Shown here: piece after piece, positions 46,781 through 57,400 of the stretch | Position numbering within the stretch: the first letter of the stretch is position 1 | Layout of the letters: the number at the start of each line of letters is the position of its first letter | Assembly: GCA_033980235.1 (NCBI GenBank) | Contig: CM067062.1 | Span: forward strand, 6,493,900 to 6,557,899 | Origin: Diadema setosum | Lineage: Eukaryota; Echinodermata; Echinoidea; Diadematoida; Diadematidae | Length of the DNA stretch: 64,000 bases | Direction of reading: 5' to 3' | Program-made: the position numbers and the translations under genes | The notes under the pieces: model-generated | Databases searched by the model: none | Seen by the model: only the letters and a program-made list of their open reading frames with translations | What the model was told of the DNA's origin: nothing

Positions 46781-48774
46781 TTGGAGAGAAATACATGAAG
46801 AGTCTGCAAAAACAAACGTAATTTTCAAAATTTTTAAAGTAAGGTCATCATCATATAGAGAAAAATTCACATTTTGTCAATTATTCTGCACTCGTTACAA
46901 GAAATGTAAGAAATATTATTGAGGGTATAATCGAAATCATCAATTATGTTAATTATTTCCATTGATTTTCAGCAGCATTAATCTCAATATCTCAAATTCA
47001 TTTAAGGATTTTTTTTCTTTAGATTCAACTCTGTATATAGTCTTAACCTCGCCTTTGTCTAAGGGCTATAGAGGACAAGCTTTCTTGTATGTGGAAAATC
47101 TCCCTACAAAACACTAACAATATATTTTAGTATTTTCCGAGTACTATTCTTGAAGAATTTAATGTGATAGAACTCAAAAATTTTTGTAGCCAAAACTGTT
47201 ACAAATGATCGTTATGTATATCACGTCTATATGTTTCCATATAAATATGTATAATTCGATCTTTTATATACTTATCAACTTTGTTTGTGTATTCATGTGT
47301 GCGTTCATGGTATTGAGTAGGCCTTTGTATATTCCTGTTCGTATTTGTTCATCTGTATCTAAGTCTTTCATTAAAAAGCGTGAGGTATACAATTAATATA
47401 ACCTAACCCATCCAGGGATTCCATCTTTACAAAGAATACCTTTGGAGAGCATAAAACGATATACAAGCCAATCATGAAGATTAATTCACTGTGAATCTTT
47501 ATCATTGACATGGTATTTCGTAGTTTTGCACGAGTATAAGTCCTTCGTATTGCCCATGGTAACAGCATTGTCCATATTTTAACGCAGATAAAAAAACCTA
47601 CAGGTTTCTTTTTGGATTTCAGTTCTCTTAACCGGATAATACTGGGTCTTAAGACGAAGTTCCCTCAGATACTCTTGACGTGAATCATAATCGACAATGG
47701 AGGAGTATGAAGTGGTGACGGCAGACATTTTTCATGGCCTCCTCCGCTTTTGGCTGCATAGGATGTCCCGAGCGGAACAGCAGCCTCCCCAAAATCCCCG
47801 CATCTCTTTCCAACATCTTTACGGGTTTTCCTGCTGCTCTTGTCAGTAAGAACCACACGCTGATCTGGCTCAGTAGTGTTCCTATCATTCTACTTGCCCC
47901 CTTTCTCGCCCCTAAAGCTATGGTTATCTTCAGTCCCTCCCATCTCCCTCCCTCTCCCTCTCCTCCCCGCCCCCCCCCCCCCCCCCCTCTCCCCGAACAT
48001 CCACACCTCACGACAACTGGGTCAAATCTTTCTTTTCTAAAAATGCCACTGTTCGTCATGACACATTGCTATAGAAACGGTCTGAATGTCCACAAAAACT
48101 TGGCAAAGAGGTTGTATAATAGAATATAGCGCATCGCTGGGGTACAGTATCAGCTGCTGATATAGTTAATACTCTTTATGGCCATTCGAATAGAAGAATC
48201 GTTCCCGCAGCCTATATTTTTCTGCTCGTCTCTACAAGCTGTTTACTGCCAACTGTCTTCCGCACTTTTCTCGTGCAATAATTTCCCTTGATCAAGGGGA
48301 GGTTATGAATTGACCTCAAAATCACGCTTACTCGATGGGTCATCGCTCCAACTGTCACATTGTCATTTCTAGATCCTGGGAGAAATTGGGAGGATAGTAC
48401 CGAGTTATTCGTGAGTGTGTGTGTGCGTGAGAGGAGGAGGGTATACTGCTCTGTTCTATAACTTCCTATCCAAAGAGCGATGGAACTTCATCCACAATGA
48501 CGGATGTTCGCTCGTAATGCTGATGTGACAGCGATGTAGGAATCCCTCCAACTTCACGTACCGTAACCGGTTTGCAGCTTACAACTATCTCAATAAACAG
48601 TTATCTCGAACAGGTATCTATCGTCTCGTCGGCAAAAGATCCCATCAACGACAACACTGCTATTGCAACATTCGGTTGATTTGCCTCCAGTGGGTGAAAA
48701 AAAGAGAAGTCAACAATCCCGCCTCTGAATACCTTGTTCTCTTCGCTTGTAGAACTCTTGGCACCGGAACGAAG

Positions 48775-49082
48775 AATGGAGAAGATGAAAAAAAGACAAG
48801 AACAAAAATGATTTGTAAAGAGAAGATGAAAACGATGAAGGATGATGAAACGAAGGACAAGAAAGAACAAGAAGATATCAGAAAAATAAGAAGTAGAACA
48901 AAATGAAACTGAGAACCATAAGAGAGGGAAAAAAAAGGAAAAGATGGAAAGAATCGAAAGACGGCGACGATGAACGAAGTGAAGATATATAAGTGAGGAG
49001 ATAGAAGAAGAAGAAGAAGAAGAAGAAGAAGAAGAAGAAGAAGAAGAAGAAGAAGAAGAAAAAGAGAGAAAGAGAGAAGACG
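48775..49082. repeat. Purine-rich tract with (GAA)n core
   Basis: About 300 bp of plus-strand purine-rich DNA with about 18 consecutive GAA/AGA units at 49005-49061. Confidence 0.85.
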
Positions 49083-51134
49083 GATGTTTCCTTGGATTTG
49101 CGTATGCCCCCGAACAAGTTATGTTCTTTCTAATCACGGATTAATCTTGCTAAATATGTTCTCCTCTGAGATATTTGTCCAACTTATCATGAAATCAATC
49201 TTCCTGCACCAAAATATAGAGGCTTCCAGATGCAAGTCGCGAGCTAAAATAAGATACTAAAAAGGTTACAAAATCTCAACTGACATAGCAACTGCCAGAT
49301 TCCATATTTGGAGTTAGCTTATACTCGTTTGAAGGAGCGCTGTACACACAACCTTGCCTTGAATATACCTAAAGGTCACGGTCTCGTTTCATAAGTTTAA
49401 CACCTCAAGGAAGATGGAGAAGGGGGGGGGGGGGGAGTAGTTGTACTGTGACGCATGCTTACTTCCCTTTTACTGTGCTAGTCATAAATGTCACTTCCAA
49501 TTAGTGTCCATGGTTTCTACTCTCATGTCTACATCCGAACTACGAGAAACCGCAGCAGGCCCTGTGTCATGTCTGCTAATAAACTCTTATTGATCTGGAT
49601 TTTTGCCAACTTTGCGTCTTCCAGAGTTTTCAAGTATGACTAAACCGCGATCCTTTACCTCTCACAAACTACACACGCACAGGTGAGAATCGCACAAGGA
49701 CACTCACGTACACCAATGTACACACACGTACAGAAGCCACACGAATATTTGAATTCCTTCCCGAAACATCCCAACTTTCACCACCCTTCCACCTTGTCCG
49801 TTTCGTCCATCCGTTGAAACAATTCCATCAATCAAAACTATATGTTTCTTGTCCGATGCTTGAAAAGGGAATAAAAGAACAAAATAAGGAGAAATATAGC
49901 GCTTAGAGATAAACAATTAAAATCAGAAATATGGATGGGAGGAGAGAAACAAAGACGAGCAGTGCTCGTAACACGCCATGAAGTTCGCCGGCAGTGCTTG
50001 CTAATATCTCCCGCAGTTTTCCTGATCCTCACTTCAGAGAGTAAAATAAAGTGGCACAAGAAGTCACATTATGCACAAACAGATGAATTTGCATGTTTTC
50101 TGCATAATCCTCCCATATCACTGTGCAGAAAAAGCGACAAAACTTGTTATAATTTTCTAGTATCTCAAATGATTACTGTATGTGTATTATTGAATATGCC
50201 AAGGATTTTTGACGCATGCAAGATGAGAGAATGATTCTGAATCATTTGAAATGAGGTTCATGAGCCTATCATTTGATTTTTTAAACTTGCTGTCCAAACA
50301 CATCCAGAGAAATGACGTCGAAATACGATATTCTGTATGGAGTGACTTTCCTGTTAGATCACTCATGACTTGAGGCTTTGCAATCATAACTAGCAAGAGC
50401 AGGAAAAAGGAATGAAAGAAGCCTCCAAGAAATCAATAAAGGTCCGAAACTAAGTAGAAACAAACAAGTCAACAGTTCCCCATTTCCTTCTCCTCCTTCT
50501 CTCTCTCTCCTAAAGAAACACACACACACACAAAAAAAACACAACAACTTCACACAATGAACATACCTCTTCTCAGCAGGGAAAAAATGTCATGCAAGAA
50601 ACATGTAGAGATTGTATTTGAGTTTTTGTACTATTACTTCTGTCAGCCTGATTTATTTGTGCTTTCTCTGCATAATAAACTGATGATTTCCAAGAAACAG
50701 ATAAATATGAAATTGCAAGAGTTTAATTAGTACTGAAATATATTGTAGTGCTGACGAACTGATTAAAGATGAGGGTGCATTTTTGAAGAGTGTAAAGCAT
50801 ATGCTAATGTAAAATTTCTACCTGAACACAAAAACGATTGAAAAGGATTTCACACGTGAACGCCTATGCATTGTTTGTTGTGCATAGTCTTACCATGAAA
50901 TTACAATTACAACACATCAACAGACATAAAGGAACAATGTATCATTTTCTTTACCCTGGACTTGAAAACATAATTTCGACGTTCATTTGCAGCCTTTGAA
51001 GATTCAACTGCGATACGATACTATTTCAGTTACATGCACATAGAGGATAACGCGAGATTATCACCATGAAGCCAATGTTTTTCGGCTCCTCTCATACGTC
51101 TTAATTTGATTATCTCTGTCCTCAGAAATTAATT

Positions 51135-52036
51135 TTAGAGTTCAGCAGGAACTTCATATGAAGCATCTCCCTCACTAGATTTGGACTCATCCGCCTTCGC
51201 GGATAATTTTTGGAATTCTCTTTCCACCCCTCGATCAAGTTCATTATAGTCATTTCCTCCGTTTGACGTTTCGCCTTCACTGTCGTCTGCTCTGTCAGAA
51301 TTGCTCCCGAGTAAGGGTTGCACCCTGAGATAATCGTTCTGCCCCGTTGGGGGCGCTTGACCGTTTTGAACGGCGAGTCGCGGTAGCAGTTTGCTATACT
51401 CGTTGCCGTTGCAGCGATCGCCTTCTTGCGGGATAACACGTTTTTCGGATCGGTCCATACGATCATAACTGGAGTCCATCTCTTCTGCAGTCGGGCCCGA
51501 TATCAACGGCTCTTCATTACTGGAAGTTGTGTGACTATCTTCATAACCATCACCCTTGATGAAAGCTTCACCATTGTCGTTATTGTTCATTTGATTGGCA
51601 TTTTGTACTTTCCATGAGTCACTTTTACTGACTGGCTGTTCTAATCGAAAGTAATAGTTGCTCTCCTTTTCGTTGCTGCTTTCCCGTTTGTTCTGTTTTA
51701 GTTGTGCTCCAATTTTGACCTCATCGTATGGGTTATCGTTCATTTCCTGTGCTGTCGGACCCGCGTGCTTGTTTTTGTCGCCCTTACTCCCTCGAACACT
51801 TGGATCAATTTTGAAGTAGTAACCGCCGCTTCCACTCTCTGTTGACTCCAGCAAATCATCCTGGGTGGGGATGTTACCAGACGTCGGAGACTTTGCGCCA
51901 AGACCTTCGTAGTGATGAGGAAGCGAGTGGCCTCTTAGTCCCATGTACTGCTCTTCCGATTTAGCGATACGCTGGCCTATTGCTTTAGCCTGCGCTGGAG
52001 TCAGGGAGGGGATCTCGTACGGGTGGTCACTTTTAT
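51135..52036 (-). CDS. Receptor-like protein, last exon: tyrosine-motif-rich cytoplasmic tail
   Basis: A 902-nt terminal exon begins at the acceptor TTTGCAG|AT (phase 1) and ends at TAA at 51135, encoding about 300 residues. It is hydrophilic, Asn/Asp/Ser/Glu-rich, with no membrane segment. Tyrosines sit repeatedly in SH2/PTB-type docking contexts: YEIP, YMGL, YEGL, YFKI, NPYDEV, YFRL, YDRM, YSKL, YLRV, YNEL and YEVP. The phrase GPTA[QE]EM occurs twice, each just before a YD motif. This is the composition of a signalling-receptor tail (ITAM/ITIM-like, Draper/MEGF or cytokine-receptor style). The extracellular part is not in the recognised sequence, so the receptor class is unknown. It joins the 53-nt exon at 52838. 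Confidence 0.75.
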
Positions 52037-52837
52037 CTGCAAAGATCAGACGTAATCACACGTTACAGCTAATTGTGAAGTGTATAGGAACCAAGGATGA
52101 CAGCTTTCAATTTTGATGTGTCTCCACACCTTCAAATTGACTATTGTGAGTGTATATGCTTATATACAAAGAAAAACAACGTAAACACTACGATAGAATA
52201 TTCTGCAAAACCGGATACTCGTATTATTAGAAAGTAACTTATTTTTTTTTTAAAGTTTTACACGTCTAAACGCAAATTGACGACGGAGGCATAGGCTCTT
52301 TAAATACAACTTGCACAACCTCGCATTTTGTACACAAAAATAACACATGCCGCAAAATAATATTCTTTAAAAATTGATAGCTGTAAACGTGTACACCCTC
52401 TTAAACAAATCGCTGCTAGATGATTACAAGACTGCAAATAGTGAATTGGGTGATAACATCTTATACTTTTGATTTCATATAAAGATGGGATACTGATCCT
52501 AGTTATTAAGATTTGCGCACAGATACGGGAGACTTGTGAGTCGATGGATTCGTCAGGAACGGAAAATGCACCATGCAAAGACAGGTATATTCTTCAAAAT
52601 GATAAGCCCGTTCGCTTTCTCACTATCAACATTTTTGCGTCTACCTTTACGCCGAGTCTGTCTGAGTCAATTGCATCTGGTTAACGTCTTTTCTATGATG
52701 AATAGATGAATTAGTTCCATCGCAGAGTGCTTGCCTTTCTCATACTTTCGTGAAAGGGAAAATACTTTCATACATCAATAAGAGATGTTCGCTGACTCTT
52801 ACGAGTCCCCACAATTTCCTTTTTGGGGCAAACTCAC
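52037..52837 (-). other. Intron of the receptor-like gene
   Basis: 801 bp between the two recognised exons. AT-rich, no element recognised. Confidence 0.6.
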
Positions 52838-52890
52838 CTGACCGCAACGTGCTGGACTGACGTGCTATCATCTGTTTGATCTCGCCACTC
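52838..52890 (-). CDS. Receptor-like protein, penultimate exon (53 nt)
   Basis: Bounded by CTATCTATAG|GA and TCAG|GTGAGT on the minus strand. It enters in phase 2 and leaves in phase 1, encoding SGEIKQMIARQSSTLRS and joining the next exon in frame (...RS-DKSDHPYEIPS). It looks like a juxtamembrane cytoplasmic segment. The exon before it must lie beyond the retrotransposon (right of 61557) and was not found. Confidence 0.65.
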
Positions 52891-52943
52891 CTATAGATAG
52901 AAACACAAACAAATAAACAAACAAACCCGGGATAACAATCACA

Positions 52944-52948
52944 CTCCT
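52944..52948. repeat. Target site duplication, left copy (CTCCT)
   Basis: CTCCT immediately precedes the 5' LTR and is repeated at 61553-61557 after the 3' LTR. A 5-bp duplication fits BEL/Pao integrases. Confidence 0.95.
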
Positions 52949-53240
52949 TGTCATGGAATGATACAGTATACTACGAGTCTCAAAATTAGGGTCTGAATTA
53001 TAGACTGTTAGCAAAGAGTTCCGGTCAGTCGTTCCACAAGAGCAACAGTTTGCTCAGCAGTTGGCCACAGCAGTTTGCTTACAGTTTGGGTTTCTTGGAC
53101 AATCTGACGAAGTCCAACAATCCAAGGTATGTCAAAAATCGTTCTTTTAGGATTTGTGCACCATTTAAGGAACAAACAAAGTTTCTATGGTCAGGGAGTT
53201 AAGAGGAAAAATCGTAAATAAGAAATAAGGTTATGTATGT

Positions 53241-53262
53241 TCAAGGTCAAGGTCAAGGTCAT
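53241..53262 (+). promoter_or_regulatory. Triple AAGGTCA array in LTR U3 (nuclear-receptor-type half-sites)
   Basis: TCAAGGTCA repeated three times with overlap. TCAAGGTCA is the extended half-site bound by monomeric orphan receptors of the FTZ-F1/SF-1 (NR5A) and ERR types. The same array is in the 3' LTR at 60453-60474. Confidence 0.5.
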
Positions 53263-54170
53263 CGCCGTATACGCTGTACTACGTATAAGCGCCTATTGTT
53301 CCGTGTATTGTTCAATTGCATTAACGTTCAGTGTAGCGTGCGTGGTGCATGGTCCGCGGTGTGGAAAGTGTTAATGCGAATACGTTGAACGTTTTGGACG
53401 GTCTTTGTAAAGACCTCTCCCTATCGGAGAACGGTCCGAAATGATAGTATTGTGAATGTGAATCCGTGGAGTTTCAAACGGGTTTTCTGGTATTATGTAT
53501 TGCTCACGTTAAAACGTAAAAGTTGGATTATATTTTTTCGCGTATGTATATATTTAAGATAGTTGTGTTAAGAACGCTCCACGCACGAAGTTCATGCACG
53601 CGGAGGGATATTAAAGTTGAAGTTATAGTGATATGTCTAGCTGTAGATTCTGTGATAGTCTCATTTAAGACCACAAAAAGCGTTGCTAGGGAGAATCTAA
53701 TGCTCATTGTTATTAATGCACAATTTGCTACAGGTCGTCTTATACAGTGACATTGTTGTGAGATGTGGCATTGAGCGTTACAATCATAAGATTCAAGATA
53801 TATATTGATTGTGTTAAATAGGTTTATTAACCGACGATGATTTGTCTGACTTAGACAGAATATTGAAAGTTCATTATGTTTATTCTGCTTGTAGATTACA
53901 CCAGATACATAACGGCAATACTCCTGATGATAGTTAACACAGTCACCCTCATGAATTAGTTAAAATAGATATAAACGTTGTTTAAATATTCTGGCCAAAA
54001 TTGCTTCTTTAAGAAAAGAAAGAAAGAAAATATTCATTATCGTCTTTACTATTTATGTGTAGAGTTGAAATAGAGTATACTGATTTGTACGGCGTGTTAT
54101 ATGAATAATTTTCTTCTTGTTTGTATCTTACAGGAACCACTCATTCCAACACAGTTGTTGAATATATCTA

Positions 54171-54252
54171 TATAAATATATCACACTAGCATACGCAAGT
54201 TTGCAGTATGCACAGTTACACATCGCCGATACATGCTGTGTAACAGAATAAA
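54171..54252 (+). promoter_or_regulatory. LTR core: TATA-like box and AATAAA signal
   Basis: TATAAATA at 54171-54178 and AATAAA at 54247-54252 are 70 bp apart, as expected for transcript start (R region) and processing within an LTR. The same arrangement occurs in the 3' LTR about 7212 bp downstream. Confidence 0.55.
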
Positions 54253-54450
54253 GAACCCACATCACGTTAAACCGAGGATTTCTTTGTTCTTTATTGCAAC
54301 AACGTGTTCATCTGAAGAGATTGCATACGAATCCATCACAGCTTCAACAACTCTTGTATATTGGATTCAGGATGCAACTTACACCATCGACGTTTATCGT
54401 GCTATAACAACTTACTCATCATCAAGAGGCTGTGATTCCAGAACCATACC

Positions 54451-57400
54451 ATGGCTGATGTAGAGAAGTTAAAGTTGATCAGGAGAAACACCAAAGGGGG
54501 ATTGACACGCACCTTAAACTCAATCGACAGGCTATTAAAGGACACCTTTGGTGAGGTCGACACCTTAAAGGGATACATAGCCAAGGCGGAAAGTCAATTC
54601 AAATAAGTTGAAAGCAAGCATGCTGAGCTGGTCGAAAATATAACAGATGAGGCGACATTCGAAGAAGAGGAGACCTGGATGGGAGAGTGTGAGAGTAGGT
54701 TTGTGGAGACCATCGTACGTGCGAGAAAGTCCATTGGGTCCGCAAGCTGCCATGAGCCACCTACCTCCCAGCCTGTGACGCCGTCAACTCCCCAAACTTC
54801 TACACCATCTGTTGTTCAAGATCCGGCACCGCAAGCCGAGACTGCGTCATGGCAACCCCGATCTACAAGTCCAGAACTGATTGCTCCCTTAGCTCCGCCC
54901 TCTCCGATGCATCGACATTCATCTTGCACACCTAAGATGCAGAAGATGAAATTTCCTACTTTCAACGGTGACATCAAGGACTACCAGCGTTTCCGTACCT
55001 TGTTTCAACATTGTGCTGCTGACCTCACAGAGATAGAGTGTTTCTACCAACTCACTCAAGCCATGATTAATGCTCGCGAACGAAACATGATAAAGGGCTG
55101 CATTAATGTGCATAGGGCTTGGCAGGTACTTGATGAGAAGTACGGAGATCAAGACAGAGTTGTTGACAGTCTTCTTCGTGACTTGGAAAACCTGAAGCCG
55201 TACGAAATCAAGGGCAAGATTAGTCTAAGCGCCATGACTGGATTTGTTCAAACCTTGCAGGTATTTGAGATGCAGGCCGAAACAATCGGCCTCTCTGGGG
55301 AGCTGAATAGTAAAATCATGCTAAGTCAGATCAAGCAAAAGATGCCTGAGGGACATCGCATCGCCTACTACAGAGATGTCAGAGACGAGCATATCAGTGA
55401 CTCCCTTGGAGGCTTGGTCAGATGGCTACATAGACAGCTCCTACTCCAAGAAAAGGCGAAGTCACCATTCCAAGAAAAGACGAGTACCTGTGAGATGAGT
55501 CAAAACAGAGGAAGCAAGTCTTCAAATGCAGCAGCGTGGAATCCACCTAAACAGATCCAATCTAAAGAGGGGAAGCGTTCCGGGGTTCCCAAGTGTCCTC
55601 TTCATGTCAACTCGAATACGCACTTCCTGAAAATGTGCATCAAGTTCAGGAACCTCAGTCTAAAGGAAAAGTATGATGTCATGAAAAAGAATGACATCTG
55701 CAGCAGATGTGGTCATGACAACTGTCCTGCAGGGAAATCCCCATACGACCACAAGCTATGTCAGTTTGCGTCGCCATGCAAGGTTCAGAGTTGTGGAGAT
55801 GATTCCCACTTCTCTGCTATCTGCCCTGTCGTATATGGAGGGAGAGAAGGCTCGTCATCTCCACAGGATCGCAATGTGCCACCAACACGTCCACACACAA
55901 CTTCAGCGAGTGTGAAGACTGTCGCGAACAAGGACGCAGGTGCACTACAGAGCGTCCTTCCCACTGTGATGGGATATCTGCGACACGGAAATAACCGTCA
56001 GCTGGTGCGGATTCTCTTAGACGGTGGAAGTCAGGCTACCCTGGTAAGAGAGGGCATCTTTTCCAAGACCGAGAAAGATATCTATCAGGATCACGATCTG
56101 AGTCTGGTTGGCGGTACCAGGATCAGACGAAAACTTCGACTATTAGATTGTTTCATCGAAGATATCGGGGGAAACTTGTCGTACCCAGTTTCCGTCACAG
56201 AGATAGACAAGCCTTGCGGAGAAGCCCCTGTCGTGCAAGCAGAAGACCTCCAGCAGTGTCACCATCTACGGGAAGTGGATATTCACGCCGCCTCGTCTGA
56301 AACTGTCGACATGTTGCTTGGCGTTGACAACACGCCCTTGATGGTATGGGAGGAGTACATCCTTGGGGAAAAACCTGACGAGCCAGTGGCGGCGAGATGC
56401 CCCTTGGGATGGTTTATCCAAGGAGGACGTTCAGGAGGCCCTACAGCTCTGCTTAACTACGTCAACGTGTCGGCAATCGGTCCCCTAGAGGAGTTCCTCG
56501 GCCTGGAAACAGCAGCCTTGCAACCGAGAAGATGTAAGTGCTCAACAGAGATCTTGAACAGAGGAGCAACCGAAACCATGGAGCAAAGTGTTTCTCAGCG
56601 TCAGGACGGCTCGTACGAAGTGAGATTGCCGTGGAAGAAGTCTCCTGACAGTTTGCCAGACAACTACGACTACGCCGTTAAGAGGTTGCATGGCTTAGAG
56701 AGCCAGTTCAGAGACAGGCCTGAGGAGTGGGACGTGTACTGCAAGCAGATGAGGGACTTGCAACAAAGAGGTGTCTCACGTCGTGTCAGTGACGCAGAAA
56801 TTCGACAAGACAGAGAAGCTGGGAGAAAAATGTGGTTCTTGCCACATTTTGCGGTAAAGAAAGATTCAGCAACTACCCCAGTCAGGATCGTCTACGACGC
56901 AAAGGCAAGATTCCAAGGTCATTCTTTGAACGAGTACCTCGTGAAGGGTGAAGACCTGAATGCTGATCTGTTCAACGTGGCTCTGCGTTTCAGAGAGAAC
57001 GAAGTAGGCGTCATCGCTGATATCAGAAAAATGTTTCAGGCAATCAAGATCCGCCCGGAAGATGCAAGGTTCCATCGGTACGTCTTTCGAGAAAACCCGA
57101 ACCAACCCATTCAAGTCTATGAACTCACTACTGTGACATTCGGAGACAGGCCTTCCCCAACGGCAGCAATTGTCACACTCAGGCACGTCATAGATCGACA
57201 TGCACCCGATGATGAGCAACTGAAGAAAGTCGTCACCGATCAATTCTACATGGACGACCTGAGTGAATCTGTCACCAATGTCGAGGAAGCCGTCAATCTG
57301 AAAGCCAAGCTTGTAGAAACGCTTGCTAAGGGCAAGTTTGACATTCGGAAGTGGCAGTCGAACGCACAGGAAGTGTGTGACTCTGAGGAGGACACTCAGA

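Larger units (their letters stand above)
46123..51134. other. Intergenic region between TRIM-C and the receptor-like gene
   Basis: Contains the probable TRIM-C promoter (46.1-46.5 kb), (TA)n at 46734, a C-run near 47971-47987, the purine/GAA tract at 48770-49080, G-run near 49422-49435 and the 3' UTR side of the receptor-like gene. No further gene recognised; the Ser-rich and Arg/Lys-rich frames at 48.6-49.1 kb are repeat translation. Confidence 0.5.
52949..54340 (+). repeat. 5' LTR of the BEL/Pao element
   Basis: Begins TGTCATGG and ends ATCACA. It has a late TATA-like box (54171) followed by AATAAA (54247), so most of the LTR is U3. It carries a triple AAGGTCA array at 53241-53262. Confidence 0.95.

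Noticed and set aside
48601..49137. 178-codon serine-rich minus-strand frame
   Set aside because: Translation of the (GAA)n/purine tract; a long run of serines with no conserved flank.
53523..53750. 75-codon frame in the 5' LTR (also in the 3' LTR at 60735)
   Set aside because: Lies wholly in the LTR, has no domain and is duplicated only because the LTRs are identical.
54341..54385. Primer binding site for the retrotransposon (TGGATTCAGG about 21 bp after the LTR)
   Set aside because: Starts with TGG but is unusually far from the LTR and matches no tRNA 3' end I could recognise.
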